From assembly GCA_026874595.1 (NCBI GenBank), contig CM049313.1:31990008-32054007 (forward strand): a stretch of 64,000 bases of DNA, read 5' to 3'. The notes under the pieces were generated by a model. It did not search any database, had not been told where the DNA came from, and saw nothing but the letters and a program-made list of their open reading frames with translations. Source of the stretch: Sipunculus nudus (lineage: Eukaryota > Annelida > Sipuncula > Golfingiida > Sipunculidae). Within the stretch, counting starts at the first letter, position 1. The number at the start of each line of letters is the position of its first letter. Below, in pieces: positions 35,539 to 46,882 of this stretch. Made by a program: the position numbers and the translations under genes.

Positions 35539-38500
35539 TTTAGGTTCTATTGTAGTTACTTGGTTTATCAATATGCAGGCCGCCCACTCCTGGTCACTGG
35601 AAGTTAGCTATGCCAGGGTTCCTGATTCGTTACAGTCACTGGGGGAGATCCCTTGATGTGACAGGTGTACAGTAATTCTCAGTAATTGTTATTAATTGCA
35701 CTGATTTAGTAGCTGAAATGCTGTTTCCACTCCAATATACAAAACTTTCCTTGAAAAAATAATCCAAGGAGTAATCTGGAAGATGCCATATTTAGTTAAT
35801 GTAGCATTTAAAAAGAAATCAATTTTCATTTAAATGATTTTAACCAATTTAAATAGAATAAGACCCATCAGTATGCATAAATTTATGAAATATAAAGCAA
35901 ATTATTGATAAATATAGGCACAATATAAAATTGTAAAATCTGAATCAAGTATTAATTTTAGATATTTATTGTTTTGGAATTTTAAAATAAATATTTTTGT
36001 GGTAAAAAATAAATATATACATTTGTATGCATGATGTGACAAGATTGAGATTAATGATGATGCAATTTAGAATTATAAATCAATTTTTAGATTCAGATGT
36101 ATATGTTATTTTGGAAATGTATAGAAATATAAACTAAACTTTAAAAAAATTGATGTGATTAAAAAATGAGGATCTAACACAAACATTTGTTCATTATTTT
36201 CCTACCTCCACAGAATAGGAGATCAGGCTTTGTTTGCCCTGTATGTATATGCAGAAGTATTGTAAATGCTACCTCCCCCACCCTCCACACACACACACAC
36301 TGCTGCCATTGATTCCTGTGCACCTGTGCACTGGGACATTAGTTTTTATTGCAAATGTGTAAAATATATTTAACTTAAAAAATAATTGATAAGAAAAAAT
36401 TAAAATTTAATTAAAACATTCTTGCCTCAGGAGAATGGAACATAAAGTGATCAGCTCTGTCTGTCCATCATCTCTCCATTATCATTAAATATATATTAAT
36501 TATGAAATTATTCCTATAAGCAATATTGAAATAACTCTCATATGCTGCATGTTGATCGATTATAGCTATTGTGTAATATTGCAGATATTAAACAATTTGG
36601 TATAATAAAAAAATAAGATAAAATTGAAACTTCATATTTTATCAGCTTTGTTTGTCTACCAGTCTGTTTGTCCTTTTTTAAACATTAAGTAATTGTGAAT
36701 GAACTTCTTTTTTCCTGTAAGCATAGTTGAATTAAGTGAAAATCCTATGTATATACACTTTAATAATACAGAGATGTTGTTCCTCCCATCATTCCATCCC
36801 ACCCCCCTCCAAGTCCTTGCCCCTGTGGACTTGGGACATTCGTTATATTTCAACTGTATAGATTTTATAGAATAAAAAAATACATATATCTAATAATATA
36901 TATTATAAAAAATAGATCCACTTTACCAAATGTGTAAACTACTGGAATGTCAACAATTTATCAAAAAGTCAACCAATGATCATGGTTATAATATTCATCT
37001 TATGTTCACAAACTGATCACGTGCATCAATTTAAACATTAGGAAATGCATTTTTTGGTCACAAAATATTATTTGAAATAATTTCTAACACATCAATACAA
37101 ACCAATCATGTCAACCAGCCATGGCCTATATTACCTTTTCCTCTTAGACTTTATCTCCATTTGATATTATTTTAGATTTTTACCTTCAGGTAATCTTCAG
37201 CTTAGCACAGTGACTCATGGGTCCCTTGTTAATTATTTTCCTGCCTCAGCAGAATATGAAATAAAGTGATTGGCTTTGTTTGTCTATCTCTCTTTCTATT
37301 TTTTAATATATAATTATTATAAATAATTCTTTTTCCTATTAGCACTGGATAAAATTTCATATCCTGTGTGTATATACATATATATGTGTATATGTAACTC
37401 CAATCATTAACCCCCCCCCCCCTTTCCATTTAGCCCTGCACCTGTGGACTGGGTCATTAGTTTTATTGCAACTGTATGTTATCAGCATATTAATGTGAAA
37501 TAATTACCTTACATTTTGTTCACCTTTATCCAGGGCACTTTTTTTCGTGTAAGCTCTGTTGATTTAATTTTCACATGATAGACATAAGGTAAAAGTTAAG
37601 CTTTTATATTCTGAAATTTGAAAGCAGTTAACAAAAATGCAGCTTTTATCCAAATTTTAAAAGACAATGTCATATAAATAACTGTTACATAAGGCAAGGT
37701 TACTGTCTAGGTGGTGTTGCCATGCACCCAGACCTTGTTATTTTGTAACTTTTGGCAGCTAGCTCACTGTCAGTCAGGCTGTCTGCACAGGTCTCTCTGT
37801 CTCTCTGTCTCTCTCTCTCTCTTCTATTTCCAATTGACAGATTCAGTAAACAAGATGAATCTTATAATTTCATATTTTTTTCTGTGCTTATTATAAATTT
37901 TGCCAATTTTTTATTACAAAATAAATTTTCAGGTCCTCAGCCCCATGCTATACATATTGCTAATTGCAAATTTATAATTTCTGTTTAAATTTTTAAAATT
38001 ATTTGATAAAATATTAGATTCTGATAAGTACCAGTTGACATATTTTAAGGTTTAATGATGGCATTAGACACTTAGTTACAGTCATTTACTGTCATCCTGT
38101 TTTGTTTATTTGTAGCATTAATGCAAATGTTTTGCAATCTATATCTTAGTATAAAGCTGTAAATTGTAATATGTTTAGTCTTATAAAAGATTTATTAAAG
38201 CCATGAGAGGAAGTACTTTAGTATTGATAAATTGTTTGGAATTTGTATATATTACAAATTTATTGTTAGTCAAATGTATCCTTTCAAATAACTCTTTAAG
38301 TACATCACATTTTTTTCCTTATTCCATTAATAAATGGTTCTAGGCCCCAATTTTCATGTATAACACAGTCCAATATATTCCTATCAGATTAATTTTATGC
38401 ACATTTGAAAATGGAAAATTATAATTTTTTAAAGCATTTTATTTCAGTTAATAAATTTAATGTATATATTTATACTTTAGCTAATCTCCACTTTCTTTCT

Positions 38501-39924
38501 TGTCCTATAATTGACAGGGGTTCATACATTTCCATTTTTATTTTATGCTCATATATAATGCTGAAATAATTAAACTTCTAGAAATATTTGATCATGAGAG
38601 GCTCCTGCCTTTTAGATATAGTCCAAAAATGGCACAGTATTAGTTTGGCAAATATATATTTAATATTTGATTATTACCAGTTAGCAGGCCCACTTCCTTT
38701 TAGCTTAAAAATAAGTATATTTTGCATTTGCTAAAATTTTCCAATATTCAGCTGAGTGAAGTGACCCATGGTCCCTTGTTTGTTTATGTTTGTATCCTTT
38801 CGTATAACACTTCAGCCCCTTTTTTCCTTATTGCATCATTAAATGGTTTCAGGTCACAAGTTTCATTTATTACACAGTGCAAATGCCAAATATACCTAAC
38901 TGGCTTTTCTTAACATGTTTATTAAATTTTGTTTACACTCATTGGAATATTTATACAGCATTTTATTTCAGTTAATAAATTAATGTTTATTATTATACTT
39001 TGGCTCATGTCCATTCTATAATTTACAGGGTTTCATTCAAGCAGGGCCTTTTCCTCTTAGCTTATCAAATGCTCCTAAATATTTATAAAAAAAAGTATAT
39101 TAGCATTTACTGAAATTATCCAAAATTCAGCTTAGTGATGTGACCCATGGGTCCCTTGTTTTTTTTTTTAGACCATCAAATGACAGCAGCTATGTCAGTT
39201 TCTCAGCTGTGGTCTCATCCAGTGTCCTGAAACCCCATATGTTTATTGATTATGATTGGTTTCTTCAAATTCCTGAAGACTGGTGGTTCCACCTGTATTT
39301 TTTTCTATATTTTATGCATTTTCTCCTTAGTTTTGAGACTGCCAAATTAAATTGATACTATCAGTTCACAACTGTGGTTTCATCTGTGTCCTGAAACCTT
39401 CCCCGCTTGAATAAGCCTAATATATTAATCTCCCTGTCTATCCGTCCGTTCATCTGTTCATCTTTCTGTATGTCCATCAAATTTGTTTCCTGATGATTAT
39501 TCCAGTTTTGATTGACATATGGATTTCAAACTTGAATTATACATGGCCCACCTGTAACACATGAACTCTATTGATTTTGGGGTCACGAGGTCAAGATCAA
39601 GGTCACAGGACACACTTCTTTAAAAAGATTTGGATGTATTTTAAGCCAAACTTTTCATAGCTAACCCTCCGTCTTCCACATGTGGTGCACCTGCCAATAT
39701 AGGAAGTTTCCTTTTGATTTTGAGGTCACTGGGTCAAAGATCTAGGTCACAGGACCAACTTGAATCCATTCACAAATTAGTCTAAGGATGATAACTCCAG
39801 TTTGGGTAGACGGGTTGCCTGAGGTTGGTTCAAACTGATCACAGGACCCATATTTTGAAAAAGCTCATAAACATATCATTTTAGACAAATTCAGCTAAGC
39901 GTTGAGACCCAAGGGTCCCTAGTT
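35539..39924 (+). mobile_element. Diverged HINE-derived sequence with several 3' termini
   Basis: Four termini of the form CAGCTNAGNG...TGACCCATGGGTCCCTTGTT end at 37230, 38780, 39160 and 39924. Between them lie repeated internal modules, such as 'TTTTCCTACCTCCACAGAAT' / 'TTTTCCTGCCTCAGCAGAAT' (36200, 37240) and 'TTTCAGTTAATAAATT' (38445, 38968). One palindrome remnant, GGTGGTTCCACCTG, lies near 39282. The series suggests several truncated elements, or one element with repeated 3' ends. The 11-nt C run near 37410 is prone to sequencing error. Confidence 0.5.
39480..39924 (+). repeat. AGGTCA-type core module with a HINE 3' end
   Basis: It closely matches the 288-bp units at 1-1200 (GATTTTGGGGTCACGAGGTC, AGGTCACAGGACAC, TTTGGATGTATTTTAAGCC, TTTTGAGGTCACTGGGTC) but ends in the HINE-type terminus CAGCTAAGCGTTGAGACCC, not in CTAG. 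The same core is therefore linked to two different kinds of terminus. Confidence 0.6.
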
Positions 39925-40311
39925 CCATCCAGACTGTCTGGCCAACAGACACGCATTTTGTCAGCATAACAGCTACAGTGTTTCACTGTCAATGAAAATT
40001 CTGATACCAAACCTGATATTAGGTCCTCCTGATCTCATTCTTGTGAGATATTTGCTAAAAACAATATCTAGAAAACTTATATGTACTGTCAAGCCTATTT
40101 TGTGTTATATCAGTAAATAGGAAATTCAATTTATTGCAACTTAAATCTGCAATCCCAAACCATTTCCTAAATAAACAGTGCCTCAAATATTTTAGGATTT
40201 TCATTTTTTCCCATTGAATGTAGAAGGCAGATGAAACACTAAAGAGAAATCTTAATTAAAATGTAATTTACGAGGAAAAACCAATTGTGATACTTGTGTT
40301 TTGTATTTCAG

Positions 40312-40487
40312 ACTTGTCTCTCTACCAGAGTCTCTCTGTGCTGTATTTACTTAATCAAATGGCTGACTTGGACTCCACACAAAGAGGGATGATTTGTAAG
40401 CGTTACTGTACTAGGATGTCAGCATCAGAAGCCAGAGGGGATGCTGAAACAGCAGCATCTCACCTCAATTGTTTACTGATATTAAAG
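40312..40487 (+). CDS. Internal exon 5 of the unrecognised helical protein
   Basis: The acceptor is GTGTTTTGTATTTCAG and the donor is GTCAGCAC. AC joins the G of exon 4 to make Asp, then 58 codons: LSLYQSLSVLYLLNQMADL, a charged stretch STQRGMICKRYCTRM, and SASEARGDAETAASHLNCLLILK, ending in phase 0. It is the longest exon and the best evidence that the gene is real. Two hydrophobic helices flank a basic Cys-containing loop (ICKRYC). The helix-turn-helix layout fits an alpha-solenoid, but no family motif was recognised. The donor GTCAGC is weaker than the others. Confidence 0.85.
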
Positions 40488-40654
40488 GTCAGCACAGTGT
40501 ATAACAAATTTGACCAGTTCCTTTGTTTTATAAGTTACTGATGATGTCATCTTGATGGTGAAGCCATCATTAGGTAAACTGAATATACAAGAAAATAAGT
40601 GGGTTATATTGTAGTATAATACGCCAGATTGGATTCAAATATGACTCCACCCAT

Positions 40655-40805
40655 TTAAATGCAGATGTTTCAAATCATTTAAATGTGAATGCGAACAGAT
40701 ATTATCAAATGCAAATGCGCTAATAATTAACAAATGCAAATACAAATGTGCTAAATGCAAATGCAAAGTAAACGCAATAAAAATGATTGGAAATGCAAAT
40801 GCACT
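40655..40805. promoter_or_regulatory. Cluster of ATGCAAAT octamers (possible POU sites)
   Basis: Exact ATGCAAAT occurs at 40709-40716, 40734-40741, 40755-40762 and 40793-40800, among degenerate relatives such as AAATGTGAATGCG. ATGCAAAT is the classical octamer bound by POU-domain factors. The arrangement may equally be a decaying simple repeat of AAATGC; only the sequence match is observed. Confidence 0.35.
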
Positions 40806-40919
40806 TACACATTTTGCATTTTGCAGTTGAACCCTGTTTGGTTACATTATATGTAACAGGACTACTATATTTTATACATCTGTATATATACTATATTATA
40901 TACATTTGTTTTATTTGAC

Positions 40920-41500
40920 TTAGTAGAATATTTTTAGTGAACCTGTGAGCTTACGCAAATGTGTGGCATCGTTGGTCATTTTTACATTAATCCACACTAT
41001 CTCTAAAACAGCAGGAGCTATCATCGTCAAAATTGTATGCAAAAAATCAGTCATCATACTTTTCTTATTTTTTGGCTATCTGCTTTTACTTAGATTTTAT
41101 ACGGATAAAGCTAAAAAAACTATAAAATAATCTTCTATGAAACTGTCCTGCCAAATTGTTCAGTATTTCACAGGAATAATCTCTGAAACCATCTCTCTCA
41201 AGTTTGTTCTATTGGTTCTAGTTTGTTGAGATTTGGCCGTGTTACAGGAAGCTGAACTTAATCATTTGGCCAAAAAAGGTTACTAGAATTATAATATCAG
41301 AAATGGCTGGAGCTATCTTCGCCAAATTTTATGCAAATGTAGCTTTGTTGTATACAAGACTGGTGGTGCCACCTACAAAAATTTTTTCACAGTGTATATC
41401 CCTGCTTATTACTCAGGAGGGGTGTGATATATCAGCCTGAAATTGGGCATATGGATACTTCATGGATAGCTGCATCATATACAAGACTGATGGCGCCACC
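40920..41500 (+). repeat. Interspersed repeat with CCACC palindromes (also at 58705-59319)
   Basis: Shared order with 58705-59319: TTTTTAGTGAACCTGTGAGC, TGTGTGGCATCG / TGTGGCACCTTC, 'CTATCTCTAAAACAGCAGGAG', 'TTTTATGCAAA' and a second round starting 'GGCTGGAGCTATC'. Palindrome-like sites lie at about 41365 (GGTGGTGCCACCTA) and 41489 (GATGGCGCCACCTA). The phrasing 'AGGAGCTATCATC...AAATTTTATGC' is reminiscent of the 281-bp cores but diverged. Confidence 0.55.
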
Positions 41501-41605
41501 TACAATTGTTTTTGTGTTGTTTGCACCCATGCCAGTATTTCAGCAGTGATGTTTTTGTAATTGGTTCATATACAAAATGTGAAGTACTATACTTGCATTG
41601 TTCAT

Positions 41606-44282
41606 TGCTTGCCGGAAGATTTCCGGCAAGCATGTTGGTCAGTTGCGTATGTCCATTTGTCTGTTTGTTTTTTTGTTTATTGCTTGCCGGAAGATTTCCG
41701 GCAAGCATGTTGGTCAGTTGCGTATGTCCATTTGTCTGTTTTTTTGTTTTTTTGTTTGTTGCTTGCCGGAAATCTTCGATTTCGGCAAGTTGGTTGGTCA
41801 GTTGCGTATGTCCATTTGTTTGTTTTTTTGTTTATTTGTTTTTTTGTGTGTTTGTCTGCGCTCTCCTGGCCACAATTTTGCAGCAATCGACATGACCCTT
41901 ACAGGGTTGATTGACAACCGAACACCCTGGAACCCTATTGTTTTTGGTCAACATTGCTCCAAGGTCAAGGGTCAAGGTCACGACAGGTGTGGTTAACGGT
42001 TTTTGCACTATAACTTCGCCATAAATAGGCTTATCCACTTCTGCAATAGCTCATTTTTTTCGTCATCACCTGGCCTTTCTTTTGATATGTAGCTTACTTA
42101 AATTTGCCGTTACCATGGTTACATTTTTTGGGCAAAAATCATGGGAATTGGTAATAACACGACCATTTTTTTGTAACTTTGTCAGTTTTTAAGCTAGGCA
42201 GATCTAGTTTTCGGCATTTTGTTCCACATGACCAGCTTGACAGGACAAAACTGAAAGTCACGCCAAATCTCGCGCCATATCTCGTCAAACGAGAAAAAAC
42301 GAGACTTCGCGGAAATGCTTATAACTCGGCGATTTTTACAGCTAGACAGGTCTGGTTTTCGGCATTTCGTTCCACCAAACAAGCTTGACACGACAGAGAT
42401 GCAAGACAGGCCAAATCTCGCACCGTATCTCGTCAAACGAGAAAACACGGGATTTCACGGAAATGCTTATAACTGGGCCAGTTTTACAGCTAGACACATC
42501 TGGTTTTCGGCATTTAGTTCCACTAGACCAGCTTGACACGACAGATATGCAAGTGCCGTTACCATGGTTACATTTTTTGGGCAAAAATCATGGAAATTGG
42601 AAATAACACGACCATTTTTTGTAACTTTGTCAGTTTTTAAGCTAGGCAGATCTAGTTTTCGGCTTTTTGTTCCACATGGCCAGCTTGACACGACAGAACT
42701 GAAAGTCACGCTAAATCTCGCGCCATATCTCGTCAAACGAGAAAAAACGAGACTTCGCGGAAATGCTTATAACTCGGCGACTTTTACAGCTAGACAGGTC
42801 TGGTTTTCGGCATTTCGTTCCACCAAACAAGCTTGACACGACAGAGCTGCAAGACAGGCAAAATCTCGCACCGTATCTCGTCAAACGAGAAAACACGAAA
42901 TTTCACGGAAATGCTTATAACTCGGCCAGTTTTACAGCTAGACACGTCTGGTTTCCGGCATTTCCTTCCACATGACCAGCTTGACACGATAGATGTGCAA
43001 GTCAGGCCAAATCTCGCACCCTATCTCGTCAAACGAGAAAACACGAGATTTCACGGAAATGCTTATAACTCGGCGAGTTTTACAGCTAGACAGGTCTAGT
43101 TTTCGGCATTCATTAACATTTGGACGGCTTGACATGACAAACCTGCAAGACTGGCCAAATCTCGCACCATATCTCGTCAAGCGAGAAAAAAACGAGATAT
43201 CATGGAAATGCTTATAACTAGGCGACTTTTACAGCTACTCTGGTCTAGTTTTTGGCATTTGGTAACATTTGGCCAACTTGACATAGTAAAACTGCGATAC
43301 TTGGCGAAATCTCGCACTTCATCTGGTCAAATGTGGAAAAACGAGATTTCACAGAAATGCATATAAGTCGGCGACTTTTACGGCTAGACAGGTCTAGTTT
43401 TTGGCATTAATTAACATTTGGACGGCTTGACATGACAAACCTGCAAGACTGGCCAAATCTCGCACCATATCTCATCAAACGATAAAAAAGGAGATTTCAC
43501 AGAAATGCTAATAACTCGGCAACTTTTACAGCTAGACAGATGTAGTTTTCGCCATTTCATAACATTTAGAGAGTTTGATATGACAAATCTACAAGACTGG
43601 CCAAATCGTGCACCATATCTCGTCAAACGAGAAAACACGAGAGTACACGGAAATGCTTATAACTCGGCGACTTTTACAGCTAGACGGATCTAGTTTTCGC
43701 CATTTCGTAACGTTTGGCCGTCTTGACATAATAAAACTGCTCGTCTTGCCAAATCTCGTACTATATCTCGTCAAGCGAGAAAAAAACATGATTTCACGTA
43801 AATGCTGATAACACGGCAACTTTTGCAGCTAGACAGGTCTAGTTTCCGGCATTTTGTAATATTTGACAAACCTGACATGACAAAACTGGAAATCTCGCCA
43901 AAGCTCGCACCATTTCCCGTCAAACGAGAAAACACGAGATTTCATGCAAATGCTTATAACTCGGCGGCTTTTATAGCTAGACAGGTCTAGTTTTCGGCAT
44001 TTCATATCATTTGGCCAGCTTGACATGACAAACCTGAAAACGTCTCACTGCTTCTTGTCAAACGAGATTAACGGGATTTCATGAAAAAATTTTGAACTTG
44101 GTCCCTTTTACACTAGAAAGATATGCAGCTGTTAAAGGTCAGCATGCATAAATAAACATATTATCCGTTTCTGCTGCCCCCACAATGTTGCTCATTCATA
44201 TGACTGTTTCTACATGCACTCTCTGTCTATCTGTCTGTATCATTTCCATTTCCGGCAAGCGCGTGACCTCTGGTCATCTTGT
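41606..44282 (+). mobile_element. Second HINE family, copy 1, with a triplicated 5' hairpin
   Basis: The 5' hairpin is TGCTTGCCGGAA (41606-41617), loop GAT, TTCCGGCAAGCA (41621-41632). It is repeated at 41681-41707 and, in altered form, at 41762-41789. The 3' end has TTTCCGGCAAGC (44249-44260), the reverse complement of GCTTGCCGGAAA, then the hairpin TGACC-TCT-GGTCA (44264-44276) and TCTTGT. The plan is the same as in the first family but the sequence is different. Inside are AAGGTCAAGGGTCAAGGTCA (near 41960) and about 12 units of a 148-bp repeat. Short frames on both strands come from the repeat. Confidence 0.72.
42170..44080 (+). repeat. 148-bp tandem repeats with a small hairpin in every unit (copy 1)
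   Basis: Unit landmarks: 'AAATCTCGCACCATATCTCG', 'CACGGAAATGCTTATAACTC', 'TTTTACAGCTAGACAGGTCT', 'AGTTTTCGGCATTT', 'CAGCTTGACATGACA'. CTCGTCAAACGAG starts at 42281 and 42429 (148 bp apart), 42729, 42877 and 43026, then in variants at 43164, 43620, 43767, 43917 and 44054. Each forms a 5-6-bp stem with loop CAA. A 445-bp segment starting 'GCCGTTACCATGG' occurs twice (42110 and 42556). Confidence 0.85.
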
Positions 44283-46314
44283 TTTTTTGTTTGTTTGTCT
44301 GCGCTCTCCTGGCCACAATTTTGCAGCAATCGACATGACCCTTACAGGGTTGATTGACAACCGAACACCCTGGAACCCTATTGTTTTTGGTCAACATTGC
44401 TCCAAGGTCAAGGGTCAAGGTCACGGCAGGTGTGGTTAACGGTTTTTGCACTATAACTTCGCCATAATTGGCTTATCCATTTCTGCAATAGCTCATTTTT
44501 TTCGTCATCACCTGGCCTTTCTTTTGATATGTAGCTTACTTAAATTTGCCGTTACCATGGTTACATTTTTTGGGCAAAAATCATGGAAATTGGAAATAAC
44601 ACGACCATTTTTTTTGTAACTTTGTCAGTTTTTAAGCTAGGCAGATCTAGTTTTCGGCATTTTGTTCCACATGACCAGCTTGACACGACAGAACTGAAAG
44701 TCACGCCAAATCTCGCGCCATATCTCGTCTAACGAGAAAAAACGAGACTTCACGGAAATGCTTATAACTCGGCGACTTTTACAGCTAGACAGGTCTGGTT
44801 TTCGGCATTTCGTTCCACCAAACAAGCTTGATATGACAGAGCTGCAAGACAGGCCAAATCTCGCACCGTATCTCGTCAAACGAGAAAACACGAGATTTTA
44901 CGGAAATGCTTATAACTAGGCCAGTTTTACAGCTAGACACGTGTGGTTTTCGGCATTTAGTTCCACTAGACCAGCTTGACACAACAGATATGCAAGTCTG
45001 GCAAAATCTCGCACCGTATCTCGTCAAACGAGAAAACACGAAATTTCACGGAAATGCTTATAACTCGGCCAGTTTTACAGCTAGACACGTCTGGTTTCCG
45101 GCATTTACTTCCACATGACCAGCTTGACACGATAGATGTGCAAGTCAGGCCAAATCTCGAACCCTATCTCGTCAAACGAGAAAACACGAGATTTCACGGA
45201 AATGCTTATAACTCGGCGAGTTTTACAGCTAGACAGGTCTAGTTTTCGGCATTCATTAACATTTGGACGGCTTGACATGACAAACCTGCAAGGCTGGCCA
45301 AATCTCGCACCATATCTCGTCAAATGATGAAAAAGGAGATTTCACAGAAATGCTTATAACTCGGCGACTTTTACAGCTAGACAGATGTAGTTTTCCCCAT
45401 TTCATAACATTTAGAGAGTTTGATATGACAAATCTTCAAGACTGGCCAAATCCTGCACCATATCTCGTCACACGAGAGTACACGGAAATGCTCATAACTC
45501 GGGGACTTTTACAGCTAGACGGATCTAGTTTTCGCCATTTCGTAACGTTTGGCCGTCTTGACATAATAAAACTGCTCGTCTTGCCAAATCTCGTACTATA
45601 TCTCGTCAAGCGAGAAAAAAACATGATTTCACGTAAATGCTGATAAGACGGCGACTTTTGCAGCTAGACAGGTCTATTTTCCGGCATTTTGTAATATTTG
45701 ACAAACCTGACATGACAAAACTGGAAATCTCGCCAAAGCTCGCACCATTTCCCGTCAAACGAGAAAACACGAGATTTCATGCAAATGGTTATAACTCAGC
45801 GGCTTTTATAGCCGAGTTATAACCAATCACCAAAATGCTTTTAACTCGGCGATTTTTACAGGTACGAAGGTCTAGTTTTCGGCATTGTGTCACATATGAA
45901 CTGCTTTATTAGATAAAGCCATAAGTCTGCCCAAATCTCGCACCATATCTTGTGCAACGTGAACAAACGAGATGTCACTGAAATGCTTATAACTCGGCGC
46001 CTTTTACAACAAAGTAGTTCTAGTTTTCGGCATTTTGTCACATATGACCAGCTTGACATGACAAACCTGAAAACATCTCACTGCTTCTTGTCAAACAAGA
46101 TTAACGGGATTTCATGAAAAAATTTGAACTTGGTCCCTTTTACACTAGAAAGAAATGCAGCTGTTAAAGGTCAGCATGCATAAATAAACATATTATCCGT
46201 TTCTGCTGCCCCCACAATGTTGCTCATTCATATAACTGTTTCTACATGCACTCTCTGTCTATCTGTCTGTATCATTTCCATTTCCGGCAAGCGCGTGACC
46301 TCTGGTCATCTTGT
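44283..46314 (+). mobile_element. Second HINE family, copy 2, head-to-tail with copy 1
   Basis: It begins directly at the 3' end of copy 1, in the sequence TTTTTTGTTTGTTTGTCTGC that in copy 1 lies just inside the third 5' hairpin (about 41850). It lacks the 5' hairpins and ends with the same 3' terminus at 46314. It carries about 10 units of the 148-bp repeat; many unit-specific variants occur in the same order in both copies, so the whole element was duplicated, with later loss or gain of units. Confidence 0.7.
44640..46110 (+). repeat. 148-bp tandem repeats (copy 2)
   Basis: Same unit as in copy 1. The unit hairpin lies at about 44726 (loop CTA), 44872, 45019, 45167, 45317 (decayed), 45466, 45602, 45753, 45950 (decayed) and 46087-46099, where both arms have changed to CTTGT/ACAAG. 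An inverted patch lies at 45787-45826. Confidence 0.85.
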
Positions 46315-46424
46315 ATAAATGTTACACATGTAGGCCTACTTGAAAAGTAATGGTCCAGCATTGAAGCAATATACCTGGTGTATAAACAATTGCACAGGTT
46401 GCATTAGGGCCTGTAGGCCTTGTT
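46315..46424 (+). mobile_element. 3' terminus of a further HINE-like family (GGCC hairpin)
   Basis: GCATTAGGGCCTGTAGGCCT then TGTT (46401-46424) has the layout of a HINE end: a small hairpin GGCC-TGTA-GGCC directly before TTGTT. No 5' partner was identified. Confidence 0.35.
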
Positions 46425-46882
46425 TTTTATGGGGTTGTCAGTCTTCTAAACATAATATCTCAGGATCAGCAGGAGTTAGAATCACCAAATTTTATGGAAA
46501 AACTTAGGTCATGGCCTTAATTAGGAGAGCATTGAATAGGTTCATTCATTCACACAAAATCTTAAATTTCTCAAGAAAGATTGCATATATTGGTCCAACA
46601 ATCAGGTTGACTGAAGTTCTTGGAAAGCTTTGTCTTGTATGGAAGACTGGTCATGCTGCCTATAATCACACTATGCACATGCATAGATATATGGGTTATA
46701 GGATGATGTCTATTTAATACAAAAATGGTTTCAATCAATTAAGTTGTCTCACAGTTTCAAAAACGGTTGACCTTCACCTTCAAAGTCATATCTGCATAAA
46801 TATAGGTATTTTATGCACCAAAATCTTATGAAAAAGTGTATATTTTTTCCTCAAATTTGACACAAAACTTCATTTCCAGTAA

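Larger units (their letters stand above)
31223..40311 (+). other. Intron 4 (9.1 kb)
   Basis: GT...AG intron, phase 1. It is filled almost entirely by HINE sequence: element D (31615 on) with element E inside it, and further decayed HINE 3' ends up to 39924. The stretches 31223-31614 and 39925-40311 show no recognised structure. Confidence 0.7.

Noticed and set aside
42179-45822. Many 60-97-residue frames on both strands with similar peptides
   Set aside because: They are shadows of the 148-bp repeat; copies on both strands and in several frames, no conserved ends.
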